Source: UBA2336 sp046294915 (GTDB taxonomy: Bacteria; Bacteroidota; Bacteroidia; Cytophagales; Cyclobacteriaceae). From it: a DNA stretch of 64,000 nucleotides. This document shows positions 51,538 through 59,894 of the stretch, piece by piece. The stretch is from assembly GCA_046294915.1 (NCBI GenBank), contig JBKBOE010000003.1:1-64000 (forward strand). Reading direction: 5' to 3'. The translations under genes were made by a program, and so were the position numbers. Below the pieces are notes generated by a model. That model did no database searches, had not been told where the DNA came from, and was given only the letters and a program-made list of their open reading frames with translations. The stretch's first letter is position 1. Each line of letters opens with the position of its first letter.

Positions 51538-51978
51538 ATGACCTTTTTCACCAGTGAATATGAGAGTAAGCTCGATGCCAAGGGCCGGTTGGTACTGCCT
51601 TCGCGCGTAAAAGCCCAGCTTCCCCAAGGGGATAGTGAGCTGGTTTTACGCAGAGGTTTTGAGCGTTGCCTCATACTTTACCCCATGGTGGAATTCAAGA
51701 AGGTGTTCTCCAAAATTTCCGGATTAAGCGAGTTTAACGAGGAGTACCGTACACTTCAGCGCAACTTTTTCAGTGGCACCGCCACGGTTGAGTTGGACGG
51801 CAACGGTCGTTTTTTGCTCCCCAAAAACATGCTCGCCTATGCCCAAATCGAAAAGGACGTGATGCTGGTAGGCATGGGTAACAAAGTTGAGATCTGGAAC
51901 CCCTCCCTCTATGAGAAGCACCTGATCGCAGACCCAAGTGAGTTGTCGAAGCTGGCGCAAAAGTATTTAGATCAATAG
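51538..51978 (+). CDS. mraZ: Transcriptional regulator MraZ
   Basis: A 146-residue protein with two AbrB-like SpoVT/MraZ domains that forms a ring and represses its own dcw operon. First domain: SEYESKLDAKGRLVLPSRVK; second: TATVELDGNGRFLLPKNMLA. It sits directly behind three operator repeats and a consensus promoter. Its TAG stop lies inside a heptad repeat that leads to an inserted S23 gene, instead of rsmH following directly. Confidence 0.95.
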   Translation: MTFFTSEYESKLDAKGRLVLPSRVKAQLPQGDSELVLRRGFERCLILYPMVEFKKVFSKISGLSEFNEEYRTLQRNFFSGTATVELDGNGRFLLPKNMLAYAQIEKDVMLVGMGNKVEIWNPSLYEKHLIADPSELSKLAQKYLDQ

Positions 51979-52009
51979 CTACAAGCTATGAGCTTATAGC
52001 TTCGAGATA
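51975..52009. repeat. Heptad-period repeat between mraZ and the S23 gene
   Basis: Five 7-bp units in phase, consensus xxAGCTx (ATAGCTA, CAAGCTA, TGAGCTT, ATAGCTT, then a diverged unit). The mraZ stop codon is inside the first unit and the S23 ATG lies six bases after the last. Confidence 0.75.
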
Positions 52010-52015
52010 TAACGA

Positions 52016-52372
52016 ATGAAGAACTTTAAGAAGCTGAAGATCTGGCAAAATGGAATGAACCTGGTAGCGATGACCTATAGGTTGGCAGGAGAACTTCCAA
52101 AAGAAGAACAGTTTGGTTTGAAAAGCCAGACAACCCGAGCTGCAGTTTCAATTCCTTCAAACATTGCAGAAGGCAGTGCAAAGAGTAGTAAGAAGGAGTA
52201 CGTACAGTTTCTGGAATACTCGTTAGGATCGGCTTACGAGTTGGAAACACAAGTACTGATTATTGACATGCTGAATTATGGTGCAAGCCAGTTGAGAAAA
52301 GAGTTGCTGGCAAGTATAGATGAAGAACAGAAAATGATTCAATCATTTATTCAAACAGTCAGGAAGGGATGA
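52016..52372 (+). CDS. S23 / 23S rRNA-intervening-sequence four-helix-bundle protein
   Basis: A 118-residue member of the four helix bundle (TIGR02436-type) family, whose fold is shared with Avd of diversity-generating retroelements. Marks: LKIWQNGMNLVAMTYRLAG, then FGLKSQTTRAAVSIPSNIAE with Gly next, and QFLEYSLGSAYELETQ. Genes of this family were first found inside 23S rRNA intervening sequences but are often free-standing in Bacteroidota; function is unsettled. Here it splits mraZ from rsmH, with heptad repeats on both sides and a four-base stop/start overlap with rsmH. Confidence 0.9.
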   Translation: MKNFKKLKIWQNGMNLVAMTYRLAGELPKEEQFGLKSQTTRAAVSIPSNIAEGSAKSSKKEYVQFLEYSLGSAYELETQVLIIDMLNYGASQLRKELLASIDEEQKMIQSFIQTVRKG

Positions 52373-53298
52373 CTGGCAACTCGAAACTCGAAACTGGCGG
52401 CTATCATAAGCCGGTCATGTTGAAGGAGTGCATTGAAGCACTACAGATAAATCCCGAAGGAACGTATGTAGATGCGACTTTCGGTGGTGGCGGACATAGC
52501 CTGGCTATGTTGGAACATATAAAAGGCGGACGGCTGATTGCCTTCGACCAGGATGAAGATGCCGCGCGTGAGGCAGAAAAAATCACGCATCGTTCTTTCA
52601 CATTCTGTCATGCCAATTTCAGATACCTGAAAAAGTTTTTAAAGCTGAATAGGGTAGCACAGGTAAATGGTATTCTGGCCGATCTCGGCATTTCATCGCA
52701 CCAGATTGACGAACCTGTACGGGGTTTTTCTACCCGTTACGATGGCCCACTGGATATGCGAATGGACAAGAATACTACGGTAACCGCAGCACAGGTAGTG
52801 AACGAATACGATGAGGCCGCACTGCATAAAATTCTGGGCATGTATGGTGAAATAAGAAATGCCCGTACCCTTGCCAAGGCCATCGTTCAGGAACGTGTTG
52901 AAAAAAAAATTACACGTACCGAAGATTTGAAGCAGTTGTTAAGCCGGTTTGCTCCACGTGGAAAAGAAAATAAATACTTCGCCCAGGTGTTTCAGGCGTT
53001 ACGCATTGAAGTGAACAACGAAATGCATGCGCTTGAAGATTTTTTGCACCAGGCGGGCGAAGTGCTGGCAACACGCGGCAGGCTGGTGGTGATGTCGTAT
53101 CACTCGCTGGAAGACAGGATGGTGAAAAATTTTATAAACAAGGGTAACCTGTATGGTGAGGCTGAAAAAGATTTTTACGGAAACGTACTGAAACCTTTTA
53201 AAGCAGTAAACCGAAAGCCCCTTGAGGCTTCGGAAGAAGAAGTTAACAAAAACAAAAGAGCACGAAGTGCTAAACTAAGGATAGCAGAAAAAAATTAG
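52369..53298 (+). CDS. rsmH: 16S rRNA (cytosine1402-N4)-methyltransferase RsmH (MraW)
   Basis: It methylates C1402 of 16S rRNA with SAM. The 309-residue protein has the SAM site VDATFGGGGHSLAMLE, ILADLGISSHQIDEPVRGFS, and YHSLEDRMVKNFI near the C-terminus. The first 11 residues (MTGNSKLETGG) are not family sequence: they are coded by the heptad repeat at 52372-52399. The normal start just before YHKPVML has no start codon here, so translation depends on the ATG within the S23 stop. Confidence 0.95.
   Translation: MTGNSKLETGGYHKPVMLKECIEALQINPEGTYVDATFGGGGHSLAMLEHIKGGRLIAFDQDEDAAREAEKITHRSFTFCHANFRYLKKFLKLNRVAQVNGILADLGISSHQIDEPVRGFSTRYDGPLDMRMDKNTTVTAAQVVNEYDEAALHKILGMYGEIRNARTLAKAIVQERVEKKITRTEDLKQLLSRFAPRGKENKYFAQVFQALRIEVNNEMHALEDFLHQAGEVLATRGRLVVMSYHSLEDRMVKNFINKGNLYGEAEKDFYGNVLKPFKAVNRKPLEASEEEVNKNKRARSAKLRIAEKN
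52372..52399 (+). repeat. Heptad-period repeat at the start of rsmH
   Basis: Four 7-bp units: ACTGGCA, ACTCGAA twice, ACTGGCG. In the phase xxxRRCT it matches the AGCT-type arrays upstream. It lies wholly within the first codons of rsmH and codes for its extra N-terminal residues. Confidence 0.75.
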
Positions 53299-53359
53299 TT
53301 GTTGGTTAACCGGTAATTCGTGAATAACCCTCAGCTAACAGGTGAGCAACGATATAATA

Positions 53360-53737
53360 ATGGAAGGCAACAAATTCAGAATTGAGTCAACATCGAAAAA
53401 CGGAAACAGGGGTTTGTTTTCGTTTATTGAGCGAAGACTTCGGCTGGAAAACTATTTTGAAGATGGCTTTCCGGTTCAGCACCTTCCGAAAATTGTGTTT
53501 GTTATGGTACTCGGTTTATTCTATATCAGTAATACACACTATGCCGATAAAACGGTGAGGCGAATAAACGAATTGCAGGCTGAAGTAGAAGATTTACGAG
53601 CCGACTACACCACAACTAAAGCAGATCTGATGTTTGCAAGTAAGCAAAGCGAAGTAGCCCGCAAGGTAAGTGCTTTTGGTTTGAAAGAAAGTTTGAAACC
53701 TCCTTACAAAATAGTGGTTAACGAAGATGAATATTAA
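53360..53737 (+). CDS. ftsL: FtsL-like division protein
   Basis: A 125-residue bitopic protein in the FtsL position between rsmH and ftsI. A basic cytoplasmic part of about 45 residues precedes one membrane helix (IVFVMVLGLFYIS), followed by a coiled-coil stretch (INELQAEVEDLRADYTTTKADL) of the kind that links FtsB and FtsI. Sequence similarity to proteobacterial FtsL is slight, as usual; place and shape make the call. An alternative GTG start lies at 53342. Confidence 0.8.
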   Translation: MEGNKFRIESTSKNGNRGLFSFIERRLRLENYFEDGFPVQHLPKIVFVMVLGLFYISNTHYADKTVRRINELQAEVEDLRADYTTTKADLMFASKQSEVARKVSAFGLKESLKPPYKIVVNEDEY

Positions 53738-55820
53738 GCAATCCATATTGTTGCGTGTGCGGGTGGCTTTTTTGTTCGTGCTGCTCTTTGCCCTGGCCAT
53801 TGTAGCCAGAATTGCCCACGTACAGGTAATGGAAGGGGAGAAGTGGGCTGCTTTGGGTGAACAGATTTCATTTGATTACAGAAAAGTTAGAGCAACCCGC
53901 GGTAACATCTATTCCGACAACGGTAGTCTGCTGGCTACCTCACTGCCCTTTTATAAAGTGGCTTTCGATGCCACCCTGCCCAAAGAAGAAATCTTTCGCA
54001 GTGGGGTTGATTCGCTGGCCAGGTTATTGGCGGCATTCTATAAAGACAAAACCTGGCTCGACTATAAACGCATGCTCATCGATGCACGAGAGTCGGGCAG
54101 GCAATACATTATTGTTAACAGGAAGCAGATTGACTATCAGGATAAGAAACGGATGCTCACCTGGCCCATCTTCCGCGAAGGCCGCCTTAAAGGAGGTGTC
54201 ATCTTTGAAAAAATGGATGTGCGTTACCGCCCGTTCTCCAACCTTAGTCGCAGAACCATAGGCTTTGTAAATGAAAATGAAAAAGGAGCCGGCCTGGAAT
54301 ACAGCTTTAACCAGCAACTGGGCGGTAAAGACGGCTACGCGTATTACCAGAAAATTGCCGGTGGAATATGGAAACCCGTATTTGATGCCAACAATGTGAA
54401 GGCCGTTAATGGCCTGGATATTCAAACCACCCTCGATATTAACCTGCAGGATGTTGCCGAAACAGCACTCCATAAGGCCATGGCACAGCACCGTGCCGAT
54501 GACGGATTGGTGGTGGTTATGGAAGTACAAACCGGTGAAATAAAAGCCATCAGTAACCTGAGCAGCGATGGCAAAGGCAACTTTTACGAAAAATTCAATT
54601 TTGCCACAGGGGGGTTATTTGAGCCGGGCTCTACGTTCAAGTTGGTTACCATGATTGCCCTGCTGGAAGACAGCAATATTAACCTGGCCGACAGCATTGA
54701 TACCGGTAAGGGCGAAACCGTGTTTTACAAAAAATACCGTGTTCGCGATCATGAAGAAGGCGGGCTTGGTAAAATAACCATCCGTGAGGCCTTCGAACAT
54801 TCCTCCAATGTGGCTATGGCCAAATTGGTAGATAAAAATTTTGGCATTCGTCCGCAACGTTACCTCGATCACGTAGAACGGCTCAAACTTAATAAGCCAT
54901 TGGGCCTTCAGATTACCGGTGAGCCAACACCAAAGTTTAACTATCCCGGCCAAAAAGGGTGGAGCGGCATCAGCCTGCCGTGGATGGCTTACGGCTACGG
55001 TATTGAAACAACACCCTTGCATATACTAAGCCTGTATAATGCAGTTGCCAATAACGGAAAAATGATCAAACCGGTCTTTGTAAAATCGGTTAACCAGGCC
55101 GATCGCGTTAAGGAGCGCTTTCACGCAGAAATAATTGTAAGTAAAATTTGCTCGGAGCGCACATTGAATAAACTTAAGCAATTGCTTGAAGGGGTGGTTG
55201 AAAACGGAACAGCCAAGAACATAAGGGGAACGCACTACCGAATTGCCGGTAAAACCGGAACGGCCCAGATTCTGGAAAACGGCCAGTACACCAAAAAATA
55301 CATCACATCGTTTGTAGGGTATTTTCCCGCTCATAATCCAAAATACTCAGCACTGGTGCTTATTAAAAATCCGCGCGGCTGGCAACAGTACGGCAGCAAT
55401 GTGGCCGCTCCGGTATTTAAAGAAATTGCCGATAACATTTATGCGCGCGATTTGAATATTCACCTGGCTATGGAAAAGAAAACCTATCGCGAGCCGGGGT
55501 TGTTCCCGGTTATTCGTGCGGGTAACCAGGAAGAACTAACCATGCTGTGCAACGAGTTGGGAATATCCAATCATTCGAAGAGTGAAGAATCGTGGGTGCG
55601 GGCTGTAAAAAATGGTGATGCTGTTAATTGGACCGCCATCCGGGCCGCGAATGGTATCGTGCCTGATGTAACCGGAATGACTTTCCGCGATGCATTGTAT
55701 CTGCTCGAGCAATCAGGGCTAATGGTATGGTATGAAGGTACCGGACGCGTACAAAGCCAGTCGCTGTTACCGGGCACACGGGTGTCAAAAGGCGATCGTG
55801 TTTATATAAAACTTGGGTGA
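53727..55820 (+). CDS. ftsI: Septal peptidoglycan transpeptidase FtsI (PBP3) with PASTA domain
   Basis: A class B penicillin-binding protein for septal cross-linking, 697 residues. A membrane helix (about 10-28), the non-penicillin-binding part with RATRGNIYSDNG, then the transpeptidase with Ser302-x-x-Lys305 (GSTFK), SSN near 361, and Lys509-Thr-Gly. A single PASTA domain (VPDVTGMTFRDALYLLEQSG) ends the protein, common in Bacteroidota FtsI. It overlaps ftsL by 11 bases and meets murE at its stop. Confidence 0.95.
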   Translation: MNIKQSILLRVRVAFLFVLLFALAIVARIAHVQVMEGEKWAALGEQISFDYRKVRATRGNIYSDNGSLLATSLPFYKVAFDATLPKEEIFRSGVDSLARLLAAFYKDKTWLDYKRMLIDARESGRQYIIVNRKQIDYQDKKRMLTWPIFREGRLKGGVIFEKMDVRYRPFSNLSRRTIGFVNENEKGAGLEYSFNQQLGGKDGYAYYQKIAGGIWKPVFDANNVKAVNGLDIQTTLDINLQDVAETALHKAMAQHRADDGLVVVMEVQTGEIKAISNLSSDGKGNFYEKFNFATGGLFEPGSTFKLVTMIALLEDSNINLADSIDTGKGETVFYKKYRVRDHEEGGLGKITIREAFEHSSNVAMAKLVDKNFGIRPQRYLDHVERLKLNKPLGLQITGEPTPKFNYPGQKGWSGISLPWMAYGYGIETTPLHILSLYNAVANNGKMIKPVFVKSVNQADRVKERFHAEIIVSKICSERTLNKLKQLLEGVVENGTAKNIRGTHYRIAGKTGTAQILENGQYTKKYITSFVGYFPAHNPKYSALVLIKNPRGWQQYGSNVAAPVFKEIADNIYARDLNIHLAMEKKTYREPGLFPVIRAGNQEELTMLCNELGISNHSKSEESWVRAVKNGDAVNWTAIRAANGIVPDVTGMTFRDALYLLEQSGLMVWYEGTGRVQSQSLLPGTRVSKGDRVYIKLG

Positions 55821-57283
55821 TGCCTGAACTGAAAGACATATTATACCGGGTAAACATTACCTCAACGTATGGCGATATGAGCGCAGAGGTAAAAGGCATT
55901 TGCTTTGACTCCCGTAATGTAAAGAAAGGATTTTTGTTCGTAGCCGTAAGGGGCACCCAGGCTGATGGTCACCGGTTTATTGACCAGGCTATAGCGAGTG
56001 GTGCCATTGGAATAGTATGTGAAAAACTACCCGATACCATCCATGAAAAAAACACCTACGTCACAGTCAAAAATAGCGCGCGCGCGCTGGGAATTATTGC
56101 TGCTAACTTTTTTGGCACTCCGGCACAAAAACTAAAGCTGGTAGGCATAACGGGCACCAACGGTAAGACCACCGTGGCTACGTTGCTCTATAAATTGTTT
56201 GGTTCGCTCGGGTACCGGTGTGGACTGATCTCAACTGTAGAGTATAAAATTATTGACCAGTCACTCGCGTCAACCCACACCACACCTGATCCGATTCAGT
56301 TAAATGAGTTACTGAAAAAAATGGTGGAAGCAGGGTGTACCCACGCTTTTATGGAAGTGAGTTCGCATGCCATTCATCAGGAACGGATTGCCGGCTTGGA
56401 ATTTACCGGGGCAATTTTTACCAACATTTCGCACGACCACCTCGATTACCACAAAACGTTTGAGAATTACATTAAGGCTAAAAAGAAATTCTTCGATGAG
56501 TTGGGGAGTAAGGCATTTGCACTCGTTAACGCGGATGACAAGCGGGGCATGGTAATGCTTCAGAACACCAAAGCCAACCGGAAATCATACGGCCTGAAAA
56601 AAATGGTTGACTTCAAAGGTAAAATCATCAGCAATACACTTGAGGGTCTGGAAATGGAGATAGAACGAAAACCTGTTTGGTTTAAGCTGATCGGTGATTT
56701 TAATGCCTATAACCTGATGGCGGTATTTGGTGCTGCCGTACTGCTGGGTGAAAATCCTGATCAGGTACTCACCATTCTTTCTAACATCACCGGAGCAACC
56801 GGCCGGTTTGAATTAATTGCCCCGGGTGCAAAAATTACCGCTATTGTTGATTATGCCCACACTCCCGATGCTTTGAAAAATGTACTTGAAACCATTAAAC
56901 AATTCCGGTCAGGACAGGAGCAGGTAATAACCGTGGTGGGCTGTGGCGGCAACCGCGATCGAACCAAGCGCCCGCTCATGGCATCCATTGCGGTTCGGCT
57001 GAGCGATAAAGTGGTGCTCACTTCAGATAATCCGCGCGATGAAGAACCCATGGACATAATCCGCGAAATGCAAACCGGGGTAGGGCCGGTTGATGCGCGA
57101 AAAACCGTTGTAATTGCCGACAGGGAAGAAGCTATTAAAACAGCCTGCCTGATGGCCAAAGAAAAAGATATTGTGCTGGTAGCCGGCAAAGGCCATGAAA
57201 CCTACCAGGAAATTAAGGGCGTGAAGTACCCGTTTGACGACCGGGAAGTGGTTGAGCGCATGTTAAAACTAGTTGCGAATTAG
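55820..57283 (+). CDS. murE: UDP-MurNAc-L-Ala-D-Glu:meso-diaminopimelate ligase MurE
   Basis: It adds the third amino acid to the peptidoglycan stem peptide in the cytoplasm. The 487-residue protein has the ATP loop GITGTNGKTTVATLLY near residue 110, STVEYKI, HTTPDP, MEVSSHA, and the specificity motif SDNPRDEEP; DNPR marks meso-diaminopimelate rather than lysine enzymes. The ATG at 55820 is chosen over the GTG one codon earlier; it overlaps the ftsI stop by one base. Confidence 0.96.
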   Translation: MPELKDILYRVNITSTYGDMSAEVKGICFDSRNVKKGFLFVAVRGTQADGHRFIDQAIASGAIGIVCEKLPDTIHEKNTYVTVKNSARALGIIAANFFGTPAQKLKLVGITGTNGKTTVATLLYKLFGSLGYRCGLISTVEYKIIDQSLASTHTTPDPIQLNELLKKMVEAGCTHAFMEVSSHAIHQERIAGLEFTGAIFTNISHDHLDYHKTFENYIKAKKKFFDELGSKAFALVNADDKRGMVMLQNTKANRKSYGLKKMVDFKGKIISNTLEGLEMEIERKPVWFKLIGDFNAYNLMAVFGAAVLLGENPDQVLTILSNITGATGRFELIAPGAKITAIVDYAHTPDALKNVLETIKQFRSGQEQVITVVGCGGNRDRTKRPLMASIAVRLSDKVVLTSDNPRDEEPMDIIREMQTGVGPVDARKTVVIADREEAIKTACLMAKEKDIVLVAGKGHETYQEIKGVKYPFDDREVVERMLKLVAN

Positions 57284-57285
57284 CC

Positions 57286-58536
57286 ATGCTGTACTATTTA
57301 TTTGACCATCTCGACAAACAATACAACCTCATCGGTGCAGGGGTGTTTCAGTACATCTCATTCCGCGCGGGTATGGCGGCATTTCTTTCGTTGCTCATCA
57401 CCATCTTCTTCGGCAAGGGGCTTATTGGTTTTCTGAGAAAGAAACAGGTAGGTGAAGATATCCGCGATCTGGGATTAGAGGGACAGCTTCAGAAAAAGGG
57501 CACACCCACTATGGGCGGCCTAATTATTATAGCGGCTATTCTGATTCCCACACTGCTGTTTGCCAAACTCGATAACATTTATGTTATTCTTTTGATAACA
57601 GCTACCCTGTGGCTGGGCCTTATCGGATTTATTGATGACTACATCAAAGTTTTTAAGAAAGATAAAGAGGGTCTTGCCGGCCGGTTTAAAATAGTCGGGC
57701 AGGTGAGCCTCGGCCTCATCGTAGGACTAACCCTGTTCTTTAATGATAGCGTTGTTATCCGTGAAGTAAAACCGGTAACAGCACAAAGTCGGCTTTCTGA
57801 ATCGGTGCAGGATATTAACGTAGATGCCCTGCAGGAAGAAGACGGCAGGCAGTACCACGATGTACGTTCAACCAAAACCACCATTCCGTTTCTGAAGAAC
57901 AACGAATTTAACTACACCTATTTCCTGCCGGCATCGTTAGAAGATTTTACATGGATTATTTATGTAATTGTTGTTATCCTGGTTATTACGGCCGTTTCAA
58001 ACAGCGCCAACCTTACGGATGGCATTGACGGCCTTGCCGCAGGAACATCGGGTATCATTGGTTTAACGCTGGCTATTTTTGCCTACCTCTCCGGCCGGGT
58101 TGACTTCTCCAGCTACCTCAACATCATGTACATCCCCAACCTGAGCGAATTGGTTATTTTCTGCACGGCCTTCGTAGGGGCTTGTCTTGGTTTCTTGTGG
58201 TACAATGCTTATCCCGCACAGGTATTTATGGGCGATACCGGCAGCCTAACACTTGGCGGCATCATTGCCGTAATTGCGCTGGCCGTACGCAAGGAGTTGC
58301 TCATCCCTGTACTATGCGGAATATTCTTCATCGAAAGCCTTTCGGTGATTCTCCAGGTAAGCTACTTCAAATACACCCGTAAAAAGTATGGCGAAGGAAA
58401 ACGGATTTTCCTCATGTCACCGCTTCATCACCACTATCAGAAGATGAATTTACACGAATCAAAAATTGTAACACGTTTTTGGATTGTAGGGAGCCTTTTG
58501 GCAATTGTAACACTGGCAACATTAAAGCTGCGATGA
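57286..58536 (+). CDS. mraY: Phospho-MurNAc-pentapeptide translocase MraY
   Basis: It makes lipid I by moving phospho-MurNAc-pentapeptide to undecaprenyl phosphate in the inner membrane. The 416-residue protein has GTPTMGGLIII near residue 70, the catalytic IGFIDDYIKV, NLTDGIDGLA, FMGDTGSLTLGG and the HHHYQKMNLHE motif. It is about 50 residues longer than the E. coli enzyme: a polar segment of about 55 residues (near 165-215) lies between two helices, a size typical for Bacteroidota. It overlaps murD by four bases. Confidence 0.96.
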   Translation: MLYYLFDHLDKQYNLIGAGVFQYISFRAGMAAFLSLLITIFFGKGLIGFLRKKQVGEDIRDLGLEGQLQKKGTPTMGGLIIIAAILIPTLLFAKLDNIYVILLITATLWLGLIGFIDDYIKVFKKDKEGLAGRFKIVGQVSLGLIVGLTLFFNDSVVIREVKPVTAQSRLSESVQDINVDALQEEDGRQYHDVRSTKTTIPFLKNNEFNYTYFLPASLEDFTWIIYVIVVILVITAVSNSANLTDGIDGLAAGTSGIIGLTLAIFAYLSGRVDFSSYLNIMYIPNLSELVIFCTAFVGACLGFLWYNAYPAQVFMGDTGSLTLGGIIAVIALAVRKELLIPVLCGIFFIESLSVILQVSYFKYTRKKYGEGKRIFLMSPLHHHYQKMNLHESKIVTRFWIVGSLLAIVTLATLKLR

Positions 58537-59894
58537 GTAAACGGGTAGTCATATTGGGTGCAGGTGAAAGCGGAACAGGCGCAGCTTTGCTGGCTAAAGC
58601 AAAGGAATATGCTGTTTTTGTTTCCGATCGGGGTACAATAAAAGAAAAATACCGCGATGATCTGATCCGCAGTAAGATTGAGTATGAGGAAGGCAGGCAC
58701 ACAGAGTCAAAAATTCTGAATGCTGACCTGATCATAAAAAGCCCCGGTATTACTGATACAGCTGAAATCATTCTTAAAGCCAGGGAAAAATCAATTGAAA
58801 TTATTGATGAGATGGAGTTTGGTTTTCGCTTCATCAAAGGAAAGATAATTGCCATTACCGGCACTAATGGAAAAACGACAACCACCCTGCTTACCTACCA
58901 CCTGATGAAATCAGCCGGGTTCAGCGTTGCGCTGGCCGGCAATGTAGGCGAAAGCCTTGCGCGCAAAATTGCTCACGGCAACCACGATTGGTACGTGCTT
59001 GAAATCAGCAGTTTTCAACTGGATGGCACCCAAACCTTCCGGCCTGAGATTGCCGTGCTGCTGAACATCACACCCGATCACCTCGACCGGTACGGCTATG
59101 TAATGCAGAACTATGTTAACTCCAAATTCCGGATTATACAGAACATGAAAACCGACAACTACTTCATCTACTTTGCGGATGATCCGGTCATCGCCCATGA
59201 AGTAGCCAGGCGCAAACCGGGTGTTAAGGAAATACCTGTATCGCTGAAAGCGGGGGCATTGCCGGTTTATTCTGCAGGTACTACCATGCACTTTATGTCT
59301 GGAAAAGAGACATTCTCAATCCGCCAGCAAGAAACCACATTAAAGGGAACTCACAACCTCATCAACACCATGGCGGCTGTATCGGCTGCGCATATTGCCG
59401 GGGCGAAGGTCAGTGCAATTAGGGAAGGATTAAAAACATTTAAGAATGCACCTCACCGGCTGGAGTTGATTGCCACCATTAATGGGATTGACTTCATTAA
59501 CGATTCAAAAGCTACCAATGTTGACTCGGTAGTGTATGCGTTAGGAAGCTTTACACAACCGCTGATCTGGATTGCAGGTGGTATTGATAAGGGTAATGAT
59601 TACAACCTCATTAAAGAAGAAGTGAAGAGAAAAGTAAAAGCGCTGATTTGTTTGGGTAAGGATAATGAGAAACTAAAAAATTTTTTTACCGGTATGATAA
59701 AATCAGTGCATGAAACGCAAAGCGTTACCACGCTGGTCCGGCTTGCCCTGCAGGAAGCTGAGCCGGGCGATGTGGTACTCTTATCTCCGGCTTGTGCCAG
59801 TTTTGATCTGTTTAAAAATTATGAAGACCGTGGCGAGCAGTTTCGCAGAGCGGTGCTGGGATTAAAAAAGGAATTTGAAAACCACTTGGTATGA
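58533..59894 (+). CDS. murD: UDP-MurNAc-L-alanine:D-glutamate ligase MurD
   Basis: It adds D-Glu to UDP-MurNAc-L-Ala. The 453-residue protein has the N-terminal uridine-binding VVILGAGESGTGAALLA, the ATP loop AITGTNGKTTTTLLTYH near residue 107, EISSFQLDGT, LNITPDHLDRYG, and FINDSKATNVDS near 325. ATG 58533 overlaps the mraY stop in an ATGA pattern and matches the family start. Confidence 0.96.
   Translation: MSKRVVILGAGESGTGAALLAKAKEYAVFVSDRGTIKEKYRDDLIRSKIEYEEGRHTESKILNADLIIKSPGITDTAEIILKAREKSIEIIDEMEFGFRFIKGKIIAITGTNGKTTTTLLTYHLMKSAGFSVALAGNVGESLARKIAHGNHDWYVLEISSFQLDGTQTFRPEIAVLLNITPDHLDRYGYVMQNYVNSKFRIIQNMKTDNYFIYFADDPVIAHEVARRKPGVKEIPVSLKAGALPVYSAGTTMHFMSGKETFSIRQQETTLKGTHNLINTMAAVSAAHIAGAKVSAIREGLKTFKNAPHRLELIATINGIDFINDSKATNVDSVVYALGSFTQPLIWIAGGIDKGNDYNLIKEEVKRKVKALICLGKDNEKLKNFFTGMIKSVHETQSVTTLVRLALQEAEPGDVVLLSPACASFDLFKNYEDRGEQFRRAVLGLKKEFENHLV

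Noticed and set aside
49892..52399. CRISPR array
   Set aside because: The periodic sequences have 7-bp units without spacers, and no cas gene is present.
53299..53359. A sixth heptad array before ftsL
   Set aside because: Some 7-base phase can be read around AGTTGTTGGTTA, but the units are too diverged to separate from chance.
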